Source: Mycobacterium kansasii ATCC 12478 (GTDB lineage Bacteria > Actinomycetota > Actinomycetes > Mycobacteriales > Mycobacteriaceae). Taken from it: 64,000 nt of DNA. A program made the translations under genes and the position numbers. The notes under the pieces are model-generated. The model made no database searches and had not been told where the DNA came from. It saw nothing but the letters and a program-made list of their open reading frames with translations. The stretch lies in NCBI RefSeq assembly GCF_000157895.3, contig NC_022663.1, positions 5,766,001 through 5,830,000 on the forward strand, in the 5' to 3' direction. Below, in pieces: positions 13,631-22,740 of this stretch (positions are counted from its first letter, which is position 1; every line of letters starts with the position of its first letter).

Positions 13631-16248
13631 ATGTCGTTTGTCATTGCGACGCCCGACGTGGTGGCGCTGGCGGCGGCAGACCTCGCGGATATCGGCTCGA
13701 CGCTGACCGCGGCCAATGCCGCGGCCGCGGTCCCGACAAGTGGGTTGGCGGCCGCCGCCGCCGATGAGGTGTCGAAGGCAATTGCGGCGGTATTTTCCAG
13801 CTACGCCCAGCAGTACCAGGCGCTGAGCGCCCAGGTGGCGACGTTGCAGGGCCAGTTCGTGCGGACGCTGACGGATGCCGGGAACGCGTACGCGGCCGCT
13901 GAGGCGGCAAATGTCTCTCCGTTGCAGACCCTCGAACAATTCCTGCTTGGTGCGATCACTGCCCCTACCATCGCCGGCCGCCCGCTGATCGGCAACGGCA
14001 CCAACGGGGCCCCAGGGACAGGGGAACCCGGTGGGCCTGGTGGATATCTAATGGGTAACGGCGGCAATGGCGGCTCGGGTGCCCCAGGGCAGGCCGGGGG
14101 GGCCGGCGGGGCCGCCGGATTGCTCGGCAACGGCGGGGCTGGCGGCGTCGGTGGTACCGGCGCGTCGGGCGGCAAAGGCGGCACCGGTGGGTGGCTGTGG
14201 GGTAACGGCGGCGCCGGGGGGCCGGCGGCACCGGCGGCGGCGCCGGTGGCGCAGGTGGCAACGCGCTGTTCTTAGGCTTTGGTGGCAACGGCGGCCCTGG
14301 CGGGGTTGCAAGCGGATCTGGTAACGGCGGGGCAGGCGGGGCCGGCGGCGGCGGCGGTTCGCTCATCGCCATCGGCGGGGCGGGCGGCGCCGGCGGCGCC
14401 GCCACCAGTGGAACGGGCGGAGCTGGCGGCGCCGGCGCTGTCGCAGACGCCCTGTTCTTCAGCCTGGGCGGGGCCGGCGGGCACGGCGGGGACGCTTCCG
14501 CGGGAACCGGCGGAGCCGGTGGTGCCGGCGGCGGCGCCGCCTCCGCCAGCTACATCGGGATCAACGTGGGCATCGGCGGGGTCGGTGGGGCCGGCGGCGC
14601 CGGTGTGACCGGCGGTGCCGGCGGTGCCGGCGGCATTGCCGGTTACGACGGCCCCATTGGAATCCTCTTGGAGCTGGGCGGTGCCGGCGGCATGGGCGGC
14701 GCAGCTACCACCGGGACCGCGGGCGCCGGCGGCGCGGGTGGCGACGCTTTGGCTTTCAACTTGCTCGGGTTCAGCGTGGCCCACGCCGGCGCCGGCGGGG
14801 TCGGCGGGGCCGCCACCGGGTCCGGCGGCAGCGGCGGAGCCGGCGGCAATGGTGGCTTCGGCTTCGCGGCCGTGGGCGCTGGCGGCGGCGGTGCCGGTGG
14901 GGATGGCGGTGCGGCTGCCCTCGGTAACGGCGGCGCCGGCGGCGCCGGTGCCGATGGTGTCGGGCTGCTGGCCGGTGCTGGGGGTACCGGCGGGCACGGC
15001 GGTGCGGCCCCCACCGGCAGCGGCGGCAGTGGCGGTGTCGGCGGTGCCGGCTTCGGGTTCATCGGTACGGCTGGGAGCGGTGGTGACGCCGGCACCGGCC
15101 TCGCGGTCGGCGGCGGCAACGGAGGTTCCGGCGGCAGCGCTTACGGAGTACTCGCAGCCATCGGTGGGCAGGGAGGCGCCGCCGGCCCGGGTACCAGCGG
15201 GTCCGGCGGCGACGGCGGCGGCGGTGGAAGTCTGTTCGTTGCGTTGGGCGGTGCCGGCGGGCACGCCGGCACCGGTGCCGGGGTCAACGGCGGCCAGGGC
15301 GGTGACGGCGGCAGCGCCTCCGGCGCGATCGCCGCCTTTGCCGGGGCCGGCGGCACCGGCGGTCCGGGCACCAGTGGGTTTGGCGGTGGTGGTGGCGGCG
15401 GCGGCAACGCCGAGAGTCTGTTTGCCGCGGTGGGCGGGGCCGGCGGACACGGCGGCGATGCTTCCACGGGAGGCGGCGGAGGCGGCGGTAACGGCGGCCT
15501 GGGCATCGCCTACAGCCCCCTGGTAACCGGCATCGGCATCGGCGGCGCCGGTGGGGACGGCGGCGCCGGTACCAGTGGTGGCGACGGTGGTTTCGGCGGT
15601 GCCGGCGCTTCTTACGGCGTCGCTGCAATCGACTTCGTGCTGGCGGGCGACGGCGGCGCGGGTGGCGCAGCTACCACCGGAACCGGCGGGGCCGGCGGTG
15701 GCGGCGGTCTCACCTTGGCCGTGGACTTCCTTGGGTTTGGCCTGTTTCACGGTGGCGCCGGCGGGGATGGTGGAGCCGCCACCGGGGCCGGTGGCATCGG
15801 CGGGGCGGGTGGTAATGGCAGTAGCATCACCGCGCTCTGGGGCATATACGGCGGCGGTGCCGGCGGGGAGGGTGGGTCCGCCACCGGAACCGGCGGCACC
15901 GGCGGCAACGGGGGCAACGGCGGCTTTGCTGCAGGGCTTGGGGCCGGGGTGGGCGGGTCCGGCGGAGACGGCGGCGCGGCTCCCACCGGTACCGGCGGCG
16001 ATGGCGGTGCCGGCGGCGACGGCGGCGGCATCATCGGCTCGGGCGGCAACGGCGGTGACGCGGGTAGCGGCGTCGGGGCTGCTAATGGCGGCAACGGGGG
16101 CAACGCTGGGATCACGAACAACGGCCAGTTCACACCGTCCATATACGGCAACGGCGGCAACGGCGGCAACGGCGTCAACGGCGGAAGCGGCGGCAAAGGT
16201 GGCAGCGCCGGCACGCTCGGTACGCCGGGACAGAACGGATCGCCGTAG
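13631..16248 (+). pseudogene. PE_PGRS gene with one-base frameshift in a G tract
   Basis: ATG 13631 follows GGAGG. Residues 1 to about 95 are a PE domain (SFVIATPDVVALAAADLADI), followed by the linker GRPLIGNGTNG and Gly-Gly-Ala/Asn repeats. At 14216-14221 there are six G; seven would read Gly-Ala-Gly-Gly-Ala and join the long downstream frame, which continues as uninterrupted PGRS to 16248. As sequenced, translation ends at 14275 after about 214 residues; the repaired product would be about 872 residues. This may be true inactivation, slipped-strand phase variation or a sequencing error. The PGRS half shows block repeats of type GGAGGxGGxA. Confidence 0.85.
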
Positions 16249-16278
16249 CCTGCCTAGCGGCGAATACTGCCACCTGCC

Positions 16279-16479
16279 CTAGTCGGGGATGTTGTCGGCG
16301 ACAATCGTGAAGCACGCCGAGTGGATCGAGGCGTGCGTCTCTTGAAACAAGACCTCGTGCGTTATCGCGTGTGTGCGGCCGCCCTCGTCGTGACCGAGGA
16401 CAGCACCGGCCGCGACGCCCATGGCGGCAATGGCGATCCCGGCGCCGACCGGCTTGAGTCCGATCTTGCGATCCGTCAT
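16279..16479 (-). CDS. 66-residue peptide, new small family (member 3, anchored)
   Basis: ATG 16479 follows ACAGGAG at good spacing. Residues 1-10 are basic (MTDRKIGLKP) and 11-29 form one hydrophobic segment (VGAGIAIAAMGVAAGAVLG), so export or membrane anchoring is likely. The last 27 residues carry the family signature: THEVLFQETH, then SACF and TIVADNIPD, with a 2-residue insertion relative to the 26-residue members. It has one Cys and several His in the tail. It lies between the PE_PGRS gene and a ketopantoate reductase-like gene on the latter's strand, 184 bases downstream; no modification enzyme adjoins. Confidence 0.7.
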   Translation of the reverse strand: MTDRKIGLKPVGAGIAIAAMGVAAGAVLGHDEGGRTHAITHEVLFQETHASIHSACFTIVADNIPD

Positions 16480-16663
16480 ATGGAACTCCTGTTCGCGTAG
16501 CCGATGTAATCGAGCTTCGATGGTGCCCGAAACCCGCCGATATGCACCAGCTGTCACGGCGACAGCGACAATCGCTTCTTTGACTCGGACGATAACTGGA
16601 ACTTATTGCCCCAGGTCGTCAGGCTACGGCGGTGCGCCCTCACGATCGCCAACTGCCGACCGG

Positions 16664-17533
16664 TCAGCCCGGGCCGTCGCTGGCCGCGGCCAACAGCGGC
16701 ACCACGACATCGCTGATCGGGGTCGCCAGGCCGTGGGCGCGCGCCTTGCGGATGATCACTCCGTTGCGCAGGTCCCATTCCAGGCGCCGATGGGCTTCCC
16801 GGTCGGCCAAGATTGAGGTGCCCATGTCCTCGGGGGCCGACCGGAACAGATTCACCATCTCCTCGACCGCGTCGTCGCCGAGCCGGGCGCCCTCCGCGCG
16901 CGCCACCGCCAGGCATTCGGCGACGTAGCGGCGCGACAATGCGGCGACGTCGTCGCGGCGAAACATTCCGGACCGTCTCCCGGACAGCGCCATCAATCCG
17001 GCCAGCGCGTTGAGCACCAGCTTGCGCCACAGCACGGTGGTGAAATCCGGATCGCAGTCCACCCGGGCGCCCGCGCCGCGCAGCAGTTCGGCCACGGCTT
17101 CCGCAGCCGCTCCGGTCGGCAGCACCAGTGCGGCCTCGCCGCGCAACCGCACCCAACCGTCCGGTTGGGTCTCCGCGGAAAACCACACACTGCCGGGTAC
17201 GACGGTCGACGAGGGGCAGTGCGGCTGTACCTGCTCGACCTGTTCGACCCCGTTTTGCAGGACGGCCACCACGGTGTGCTCGCCGCACAGCCGGGCCAGC
17301 CAGCCGCGGGTGGAGTCGTTCTGGGTGGCTTTGACCGCCAGGATCACCACCTCGACCGGGCCGGCGACGTCGTCGGGATCTGTGTGCACCGGGCCGGGCA
17401 CCACGATGGGGTCCGCGCCGTCGGGCCGCAGTTCGATGCCGTCCCGAGGGGTGTGGCCGCACAGCAGCACCCGGTGGCCGGCCGCGTGCAGCAGCGCGGC
17501 CACCGTCGTGCCGACGGCGCCGGGGCCGACCAC
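16664..17533 (-). CDS. Ketopantoate reductase-like protein (ApbA/PanE family)
   Basis: 289 residues. The N-terminal Rossmann motif VGPGAVGTTVAALL and the NADP-type second strand region are followed by VKATQND and VLQNGVEQ (family substrate loop), and a C-terminal helical domain with WRKLVLNALAGL. Similar to Rv2573 by recalled sequence and position. The visible start is GTG 17533, which leaves only one residue before the glycine motif; the frame upstream (IAPNIA) has no ordinary start codon before a stop, so the first beta strand may begin at an unusual codon. Reduction of 2-dehydropantoate or another 2-keto acid is expected but not certain. Confidence 0.82.
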   Translation of the reverse strand: MVGPGAVGTTVAALLHAAGHRVLLCGHTPRDGIELRPDGADPIVVPGPVHTDPDDVAGPVEVVILAVKATQNDSTRGWLARLCGEHTVVAVLQNGVEQVEQVQPHCPSSTVVPGSVWFSAETQPDGWVRLRGEAALVLPTGAAAEAVAELLRGAGARVDCDPDFTTVLWRKLVLNALAGLMALSGRRSGMFRRDDVAALSRRYVAECLAVARAEGARLGDDAVEEMVNLFRSAPEDMGTSILADREAHRRLEWDLRNGVIIRKARAHGLATPISDVVVPLLAAASDGPG

Positions 17534-17633
17534 AGCGATGTTGGGTGCGATGAGCCAAAAGTACCGGGTTCATCCGGCGACCGGGCCGGACCTTAGACTG
17601 GGCAGTCATTCCGACCGCGTGAAAGGGAGTCTT

Positions 17634-19409
17634 GTGCTGCGCAGCCACGGCGCTGGTTCACTACGGGATCGCGACGCCGGGCAGCACGTGACGTTGGCCG
17701 GCTGGGTGGCTCGGCGCCGCGACCACGGCGGTGTCATCTTCATCGATCTGCGCGATGCCTCCGGCGTGGCGCAGGTCGTCTTCCGCGACCCCCAGGTGCT
17801 GGCCCAGGCGCACCGGCTGCGCGCGGAATTCTGTGTGACGGTCTGCGGTGTCGTCGAACTCCGCCCGGAAGGCAACGCCAACCCGGAGATCGCCACTGGC
17901 GACGTGGAGGTCAACGCCACCGCCCTGACGGTGCTGGGCGAATGCGCGCCGCTGCCGTTCCAGCTCGACGAGCCCGCGGGGGAGGAGCTGCGGTTGAAGT
18001 ACCGCTACCTCGACCTGCGCCGCGACGGCCCGGCGTCGGCAATTCGGTTGCGCTCCAAGGTCAATGCCGCAGCACGCGACGTGCTGGCGCGGCACGACTT
18101 CGTCGAGATCGAAACCCCGACGATCACCCGCTCCACTCCGGAAGGGGCGCGCGACTTCCTGGTGCCGGCCCGACTGCACCCCGGCTCGTTCTACGCATTG
18201 CCGCAGAGCCCGCAGCTGTTCAAGCAGCTGCTGATGGTGGCCGGGATGGAGCGCTACTACCAGATCGCCCGCTGCTACCGGGACGAGGATTTCCGCGCCG
18301 ACCGCCAGCCCGAATTCACCCAGCTCGACATGGAGCTGAGTTTCGTCGACGCCGAGGACATCATCGCCATCTCCGAGGAGATCCTGACCGCGCTATGGGA
18401 GTTGATCGGTTACCGGATTTCGACGCCGATCCCGCGGATCAGCTACGCCGACGCCATGCGACGCTTCGGCTCCGACAAACCCGACATGCGGTTCGGTGTC
18501 GAGCTTGTCGAGTGCACGGAGTTCTTCAAAGACACCACATTTCGGGTCTTCCAGGCACCCTACGTCGGCTCCGTGGTGATGCCCGGCGGAGCGTCGCAGC
18601 CGCGGCGGACGCTGGACGGCTGGCAGGAGTGGGCCAAGCAGCGTGGTCACCGCGGGCTGGCTTACGTGCTGGTCGGCGAGGACGGCACGCTGGGTGGCCC
18701 GGTAGCCAAGAATCTGTCCGACAGCGAGCGCGACGGTCTGGCCGCCCATGTCGGAGCCGAACCCGGCGACTGCATCTTCTTCTCGGCGGGCCCGCCGAAG
18801 TCGTCGCGGGCCCTGCTGGGGGCGGCTCGCAGCGAGATCGCCCACCGGCTCGACCTCGTCGATCCCGATGCCTGGGCCTTCGTGTGGGTGGTCGATCCGC
18901 CGCTGTTCGAGCCCGCCGACGAGGCCACGGCCGCCGGTGACGTCGCTGTCGGATCGGGGGCGTGGACGGCGGTGCACCACGCGTTCACCGCGCCCAAGCC
19001 CGAGTTCGAGGACCGCATCGACTCCGATCCGGGCAGCGTGCTGGCCGACGCCTACGACATCGTCTGCAACGGCCACGAGATCGGAGGCGGCTCGGTGCGT
19101 ATCCACCGCCGCGACGTCCAGGAGCGGGTGTTCGCGGTGATGGGTCTGGACAAGGCGGAGGCGGAGGAGAAGTTCGGTTTCCTGTTGGAAGCCTTCATGT
19201 TTGGTGCCCCGCCTCATGGCGGGATCGCGTTCGGTTGGGACCGGATCACGGCGCTGCTGGCCGGGGCCGACTCGATCCGTGAGGTGATAGCGTTCCCCAA
19301 GACCGGCGGCGGCGTCGACCCGCTGACCAACGCGCCCGCGCCGATCACCGCCCAGCAGCGCAAGGAATCCGGAATCGACGCCAAGCCCAAACCGGTTGAC
19401 CGGGCCTAG
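17634..19409 (+). CDS. aspS: Aspartyl-tRNA synthetase
   Basis: 591 residues, class II synthetase. N-terminal OB anticodon-binding domain (VTLAGWVARRRDHGGVIFID), catalytic domain with motif 2 FRADRQPEFTQLDMELSF, a bacterial GAD insertion, and motif 3 GIAFGWDRI. Most mycobacterial enzymes of this type are non-discriminating and also charge tRNA-Asn for amidotransferase conversion. GTG 17634 was chosen because AAGGGAG precedes it and it matches the known N-terminus (VLRSHGAG); the longer open frame upstream is not coding. Three residues are missing near position 45 compared with my recollection of the M. tuberculosis protein. Confidence 0.97.
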   Translation: MLRSHGAGSLRDRDAGQHVTLAGWVARRRDHGGVIFIDLRDASGVAQVVFRDPQVLAQAHRLRAEFCVTVCGVVELRPEGNANPEIATGDVEVNATALTVLGECAPLPFQLDEPAGEELRLKYRYLDLRRDGPASAIRLRSKVNAAARDVLARHDFVEIETPTITRSTPEGARDFLVPARLHPGSFYALPQSPQLFKQLLMVAGMERYYQIARCYRDEDFRADRQPEFTQLDMELSFVDAEDIIAISEEILTALWELIGYRISTPIPRISYADAMRRFGSDKPDMRFGVELVECTEFFKDTTFRVFQAPYVGSVVMPGGASQPRRTLDGWQEWAKQRGHRGLAYVLVGEDGTLGGPVAKNLSDSERDGLAAHVGAEPGDCIFFSAGPPKSSRALLGAARSEIAHRLDLVDPDAWAFVWVVDPPLFEPADEATAAGDVAVGSGAWTAVHHAFTAPKPEFEDRIDSDPGSVLADAYDIVCNGHEIGGGSVRIHRRDVQERVFAVMGLDKAEAEEKFGFLLEAFMFGAPPHGGIAFGWDRITALLAGADSIREVIAFPKTGGGVDPLTNAPAPITAQQRKESGIDAKPKPVDRA

Positions 19410-19485
19410 GAGCGGCCTAGGAGGGCCTAGGAGACACGCCCTGGGCGGGTGCACGGCGCATCCCGTCCTGCGGTAAGTAAGCCTG

Positions 19486-20541
19486 ATGAGGACTTCGCGG
19501 CTTGCCCTGGTGGCTGACGGCGGCCCCGCGGCAGTGCAGCGGCTGCGCGCCGTTGTGTGGCCGATCACCCAGACCTCGGTGGCGGCCGGCCTGGCCTGGT
19601 ATCTGACCCATGACGTGCTGCACCACCGGCAGCCGTTCTTCGCACCGATCTCGGCCGTGGTGTGCATGTCGGCGACCAATGTTCTGCGGGCCCGACGCGC
19701 TGCGCAGATGATCATCGGGGTGGCTCTGGGGATCGTGCTGGGAGCCGGGGTACACGCGCTTCTGGGCACCGGACCGACCACCATGGCGGTGGCGGTCTTC
19801 GTCGCGCTGTGTGTCGCGGTGCTGAGCGGACGCGGCTTCATTGCCCAGGGCCTGATGTTCGTCAACCAGACCGCGGTGTCGTCGGTGCTGGTGCTGGTAT
19901 TCGCCGATACCGCCGGTGTAGTGGCCGAGCGTCTGTTCGACGCCGTCATCGGCGGCGGGTTGGCTCTGGTGTTCGCCGTGCTGTTGTTTCCGCCCGACCC
20001 GGTGCAGATCCTGTGCGATGCCCGCGCCGACGTGTTGGCGGCACTGCGCGAGACGCTGGTCGAGGTGGCCGACATGCTGGAAGATCCTTCCCGGGCCGCT
20101 TCGGACTGGCCGATGTCAGCCTTCGACCGGCTACATGACCAGCTCACCAGGCTGGCCGAGGCGCGCACCACCGCGGTCGTGGCCACCAGGGCTCCGCGCC
20201 GCTGGACTGCGCGCAACACCTTGCTCGGCATCGAACAACAGTCGGCGCGATTGGCGATGCTGGTCAGCGGCGTACTGCAGCTATCTCGCGCGGTCACCCG
20301 GCTTCACCGGGGGCAAGTCCCGCGTCCGCTGCACATCGCCCTGACCGAACTCGCCGCCGGCATGGCCGTTGCCGACGACGAACCCGCGGCAGCCAGCGCA
20401 CATGCCACCGCGGCCAGAGACCGCGCATGGGAACTGGAAGCCGGGGCCCGCGACAAGAATCAGGTGGTGCTGGCCGACATCGTCTGCGTCTGCGCCGACG
20501 ACTTACAAGAGCTGATCGATCTCCCCAGCCCGGCAAAGTAA
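19486..20541 (+). CDS. FUSC-family integral membrane protein (Rv2571c-like)
   Basis: 351 residues. About six hydrophobic segments occupy residues 20-170 (for example MIIGVALGIVLGAGVHALL and AVFVALCVAVLSG), followed by a long cytosolic helical C-terminal half. This is half of the aromatic-acid exporter (FUSC/YccS) architecture, which usually exports organic or fusaric-type acids. It lies 76 bases after aspS on the same strand and before the transglutaminase pair. ATG 19486. Substrate unknown. Confidence 0.82.
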   Translation: MRTSRLALVADGGPAAVQRLRAVVWPITQTSVAAGLAWYLTHDVLHHRQPFFAPISAVVCMSATNVLRARRAAQMIIGVALGIVLGAGVHALLGTGPTTMAVAVFVALCVAVLSGRGFIAQGLMFVNQTAVSSVLVLVFADTAGVVAERLFDAVIGGGLALVFAVLLFPPDPVQILCDARADVLAALRETLVEVADMLEDPSRAASDWPMSAFDRLHDQLTRLAEARTTAVVATRAPRRWTARNTLLGIEQQSARLAMLVSGVLQLSRAVTRLHRGQVPRPLHIALTELAAGMAVADDEPAAASAHATAARDRAWELEAGARDKNQVVLADIVCVCADDLQELIDLPSPAK

Positions 20542-20663
20542 GCTCTGCCAGCTCCTTCGGGACGACGTGATGTGTTCGACGATAGGGTGCCCGTGGTGCG
20601 GGATTCGTCCCGCGGCCGGCGTGGCGGCCGTGGGTTGGGCGTCGAGAAGTCAGGAGTGAGTGG

Positions 20664-21620
20664 TTGTCCCTGCCATTTGATGGGCCTTCTGACGCACGGT
20701 TCGACTCGCCGGCCGTCAAGCGTTATCGAGTCACGCACCGCACCGAATACCGCTACTCCGACGTGGTGACCAGCTCCTACGGCCGCGGGTTTCTCACCCC
20801 GCGCAGCTCGCCGCGCCAGCGGTGTGTCGCACACCGGCTGACCATCGATCCCGTCCCCGCCGACAGCTCCACCAGCCGCGACACCTACGGCAACATCAGC
20901 TCCTATTTCCATGTCACCGAACCGCACCGGGCCCTGACCATCACCGGCGACTCCATCGTCGACGTGGCGCCACCGGCTTCCGGGCTCTACACCAGCGGTC
21001 CGGCGCTGCAGCCGTGGGAGGCCGCCAGGCCGGTTGCGCCGCGTGGTGCCCTGGCAGTCGACTTCGTGCTGGACTTGAACCCGCCGGAGATCACCGAAGA
21101 GGTGCGAAAGTACGCCGCTCCCAGCTTTGTTCCCGGCCGCCCGTTGGTCGAGGTGCTGCGCGAGCTGACGACGCGGATCTATACCGACTTCACCTACCGT
21201 TCCGGATCGACCACCGTCTCCACCAAAGTCGACGAGGTGCTGACCGCCCGGGAAGGGGTATGCCAAGACTTTGCCAGGCTGGCGATCGCCTGCCTGCGCG
21301 CCAACGGGCTGGCAGCCTGCTACGTGTCCGGCTATCTGGCTACCGACCCGCCGCCGGGAAAGGATCGGATGATCGGTACTGACGCCACCCATGCCTGGGC
21401 CGCGGTGTGGACGCCCCAACAGCCGGGCCAGTTCGAATGGCTGGGCCTCGATCCCACCAACGACCAACTGATCGACGAGCGTTACATCGTGGTCGGCCGT
21501 GGCCGTGATTATGCGGACGTGCCGCCGTTGCGCGGCATCATCTACACCAACTCCGAGCACACCGTGATCGACGTCGGGGTCGACGTCGTGCCGTTCGGCG
21601 GTGATGCGCTCGATGCGTGA
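20664..21620 (+). CDS. Transglutaminase-like protein (Rv2569c-like)
   Basis: 318 residues. An N-terminal beta domain typical of this family (YRVTHRTEYRYSDVVTSSYG) is followed by a transglutaminase core: catalytic Cys in AREGVCQDFARLAI, His in DATHAWAAVW and Asp in WLGLDPTND. The triad is complete. TTG 20664 follows CAGGAG and gives the family N-terminus MSLP. The 3' end overlaps the next gene by 20 bases. In many bacteria this family clusters with alpha-E and circularly permuted ATP-grasp proteins, present here at 24245-26887, suggesting joint peptide-bond or cross-link chemistry. Confidence 0.88.
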   Translation: MSLPFDGPSDARFDSPAVKRYRVTHRTEYRYSDVVTSSYGRGFLTPRSSPRQRCVAHRLTIDPVPADSSTSRDTYGNISSYFHVTEPHRALTITGDSIVDVAPPASGLYTSGPALQPWEAARPVAPRGALAVDFVLDLNPPEITEEVRKYAAPSFVPGRPLVEVLRELTTRIYTDFTYRSGSTTVSTKVDEVLTAREGVCQDFARLAIACLRANGLAACYVSGYLATDPPPGKDRMIGTDATHAWAAVWTPQQPGQFEWLGLDPTNDQLIDERYIVVGRGRDYADVPPLRGIIYTNSEHTVIDVGVDVVPFGGDALDA

Positions 21621-22632
21621 TTTCCACTGTCCCAGCTGTGGCCAGCGCCTGACCTTCGAGAACTCCGTGTGCCTGTCGTGCGGCAGTGCGCTGGGTTTTT
21701 CTCTGGACCGGATGGCGCTGCTGGTGATCGCCGAGCGCGGCGTCGGGCACGCCGGAGCGGTGCCCGCCGACGAATACCAACTGTGTGCCAATCTGCATCT
21801 GGCCCAATGTAATTGGCTGGTTCCGGTGAACCACGCCAATGGGTTGTGCACGTCGTGTGCGCTGACCGTCGAGCGGCCCAACGACGTCGACACCGTGGGT
21901 CTGGCGGGGTTCGCCCGAGCCGAGGCGGCCAAGCGGCGGCTGATCGCCGAGTTGCACGAGCTGAAGCTGCCGATCGTCGGACGCGACCAGGATCCCGACC
22001 ACGGGCTGGCATTCCGGCTCTTGTCCAGTGCGCACGAGCAGGTGATCACCGGACACGCCGACGGCGTCATCACCCTGGACCTGGCCGAGGGCGACGACGT
22101 CCACCGCGAACAGCTGCGGGTGGAGATGGACGAGCCGTACCGGACCCTGCTCGGCCACTTCCGTCACGAGATCGGGCACTACTACTTCTACCGGCTGATC
22201 GACCCGTCCGGCGACCACCGGGCACGCTTCACCGAGTTGTTCGGCGACCCGGACGCCGACTACCAGCAGGCGCTGGACCGGCACTACCGCGACGGCGCCC
22301 CTCAGGGCTGGCAGGACAGATTCGTGTCGTCGTATGCGACCATGCACCCCGCCGAGGACTGGGCCGAGACGTTCGCCCACTACCTGCATATCCGTGACAC
22401 CCTGGACACCGCGGCATGGTGCGGTTTCGCGCCGGCGTCGGCAACCTTCGACCGGCCGGCGCTGGGCCCCAGCGCTTTTCCCGCGATCATCGACATGTGG
22501 CTGCCGTTGTCGTGGTCGCTGAACATGGTGAACCGCTCGATGGGCCACGACGACCTGTACCCCTTTGTGCTGCCGCCCGCGGTCTTGGCGAAGATGCAGT
22601 TCATCCATGCCGTCATCGACGAAGTGCCCTGA
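21601..22632 (+). CDS. Putative zinc-binding metallopeptidase (Rv2568c-like)
   Basis: 343 residues. N-terminal zinc ribbon (CPSCGQRL...CLSCGSAL, about residues 10-32), a second CxxC (LCTSCAL) near 82, and a gluzincin-like active site FRHEIGHYYFYRL with a downstream DWAETFAHYLH carrying the likely third ligand. Cytosolic. The start is GTG 21601, with ATG 21604 and 21613 possible. Overlapping the transglutaminase gene indicates translational coupling. A PE_PGRS gene separates this pair from the ATP-grasp gene, unlike the order I recall in M. tuberculosis. Confidence 0.87.
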   Translation: MMRSMRDFHCPSCGQRLTFENSVCLSCGSALGFSLDRMALLVIAERGVGHAGAVPADEYQLCANLHLAQCNWLVPVNHANGLCTSCALTVERPNDVDTVGLAGFARAEAAKRRLIAELHELKLPIVGRDQDPDHGLAFRLLSSAHEQVITGHADGVITLDLAEGDDVHREQLRVEMDEPYRTLLGHFRHEIGHYYFYRLIDPSGDHRARFTELFGDPDADYQQALDRHYRDGAPQGWQDRFVSSYATMHPAEDWAETFAHYLHIRDTLDTAAWCGFAPASATFDRPALGPSAFPAIIDMWLPLSWSLNMVNRSMGHDDLYPFVLPPAVLAKMQFIHAVIDEVP

Positions 22633-22740
22633 GATCTGCGTGACCGGCGGCCAACTCGATTGGGGCACTTGCGGTGCCACGCGGGCATATGATCGTTGCC
22701 ACCGACTATTCACGGTCGCTTCATGCGCACGGAGGAAGCG

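Noticed and set aside
14272..15750. Long antisense frame across the PE_PGRS repeats
   Set aside because: A GC-rich repeat shadow of the Gly-rich sense frame; low-complexity Ala/Gly/Thr with no start context.
17010..17633. N-terminal extension of AspRS
   Set aside because: This stretch is antisense to the ketopantoate reductase-like gene; the GTG at 17634 has the ribosome site and family N-terminus.
18393..20297. 634-codon antisense frame across aspS and the next gene
   Set aside because: Spans two convincing genes on the opposite strand and has no family features.
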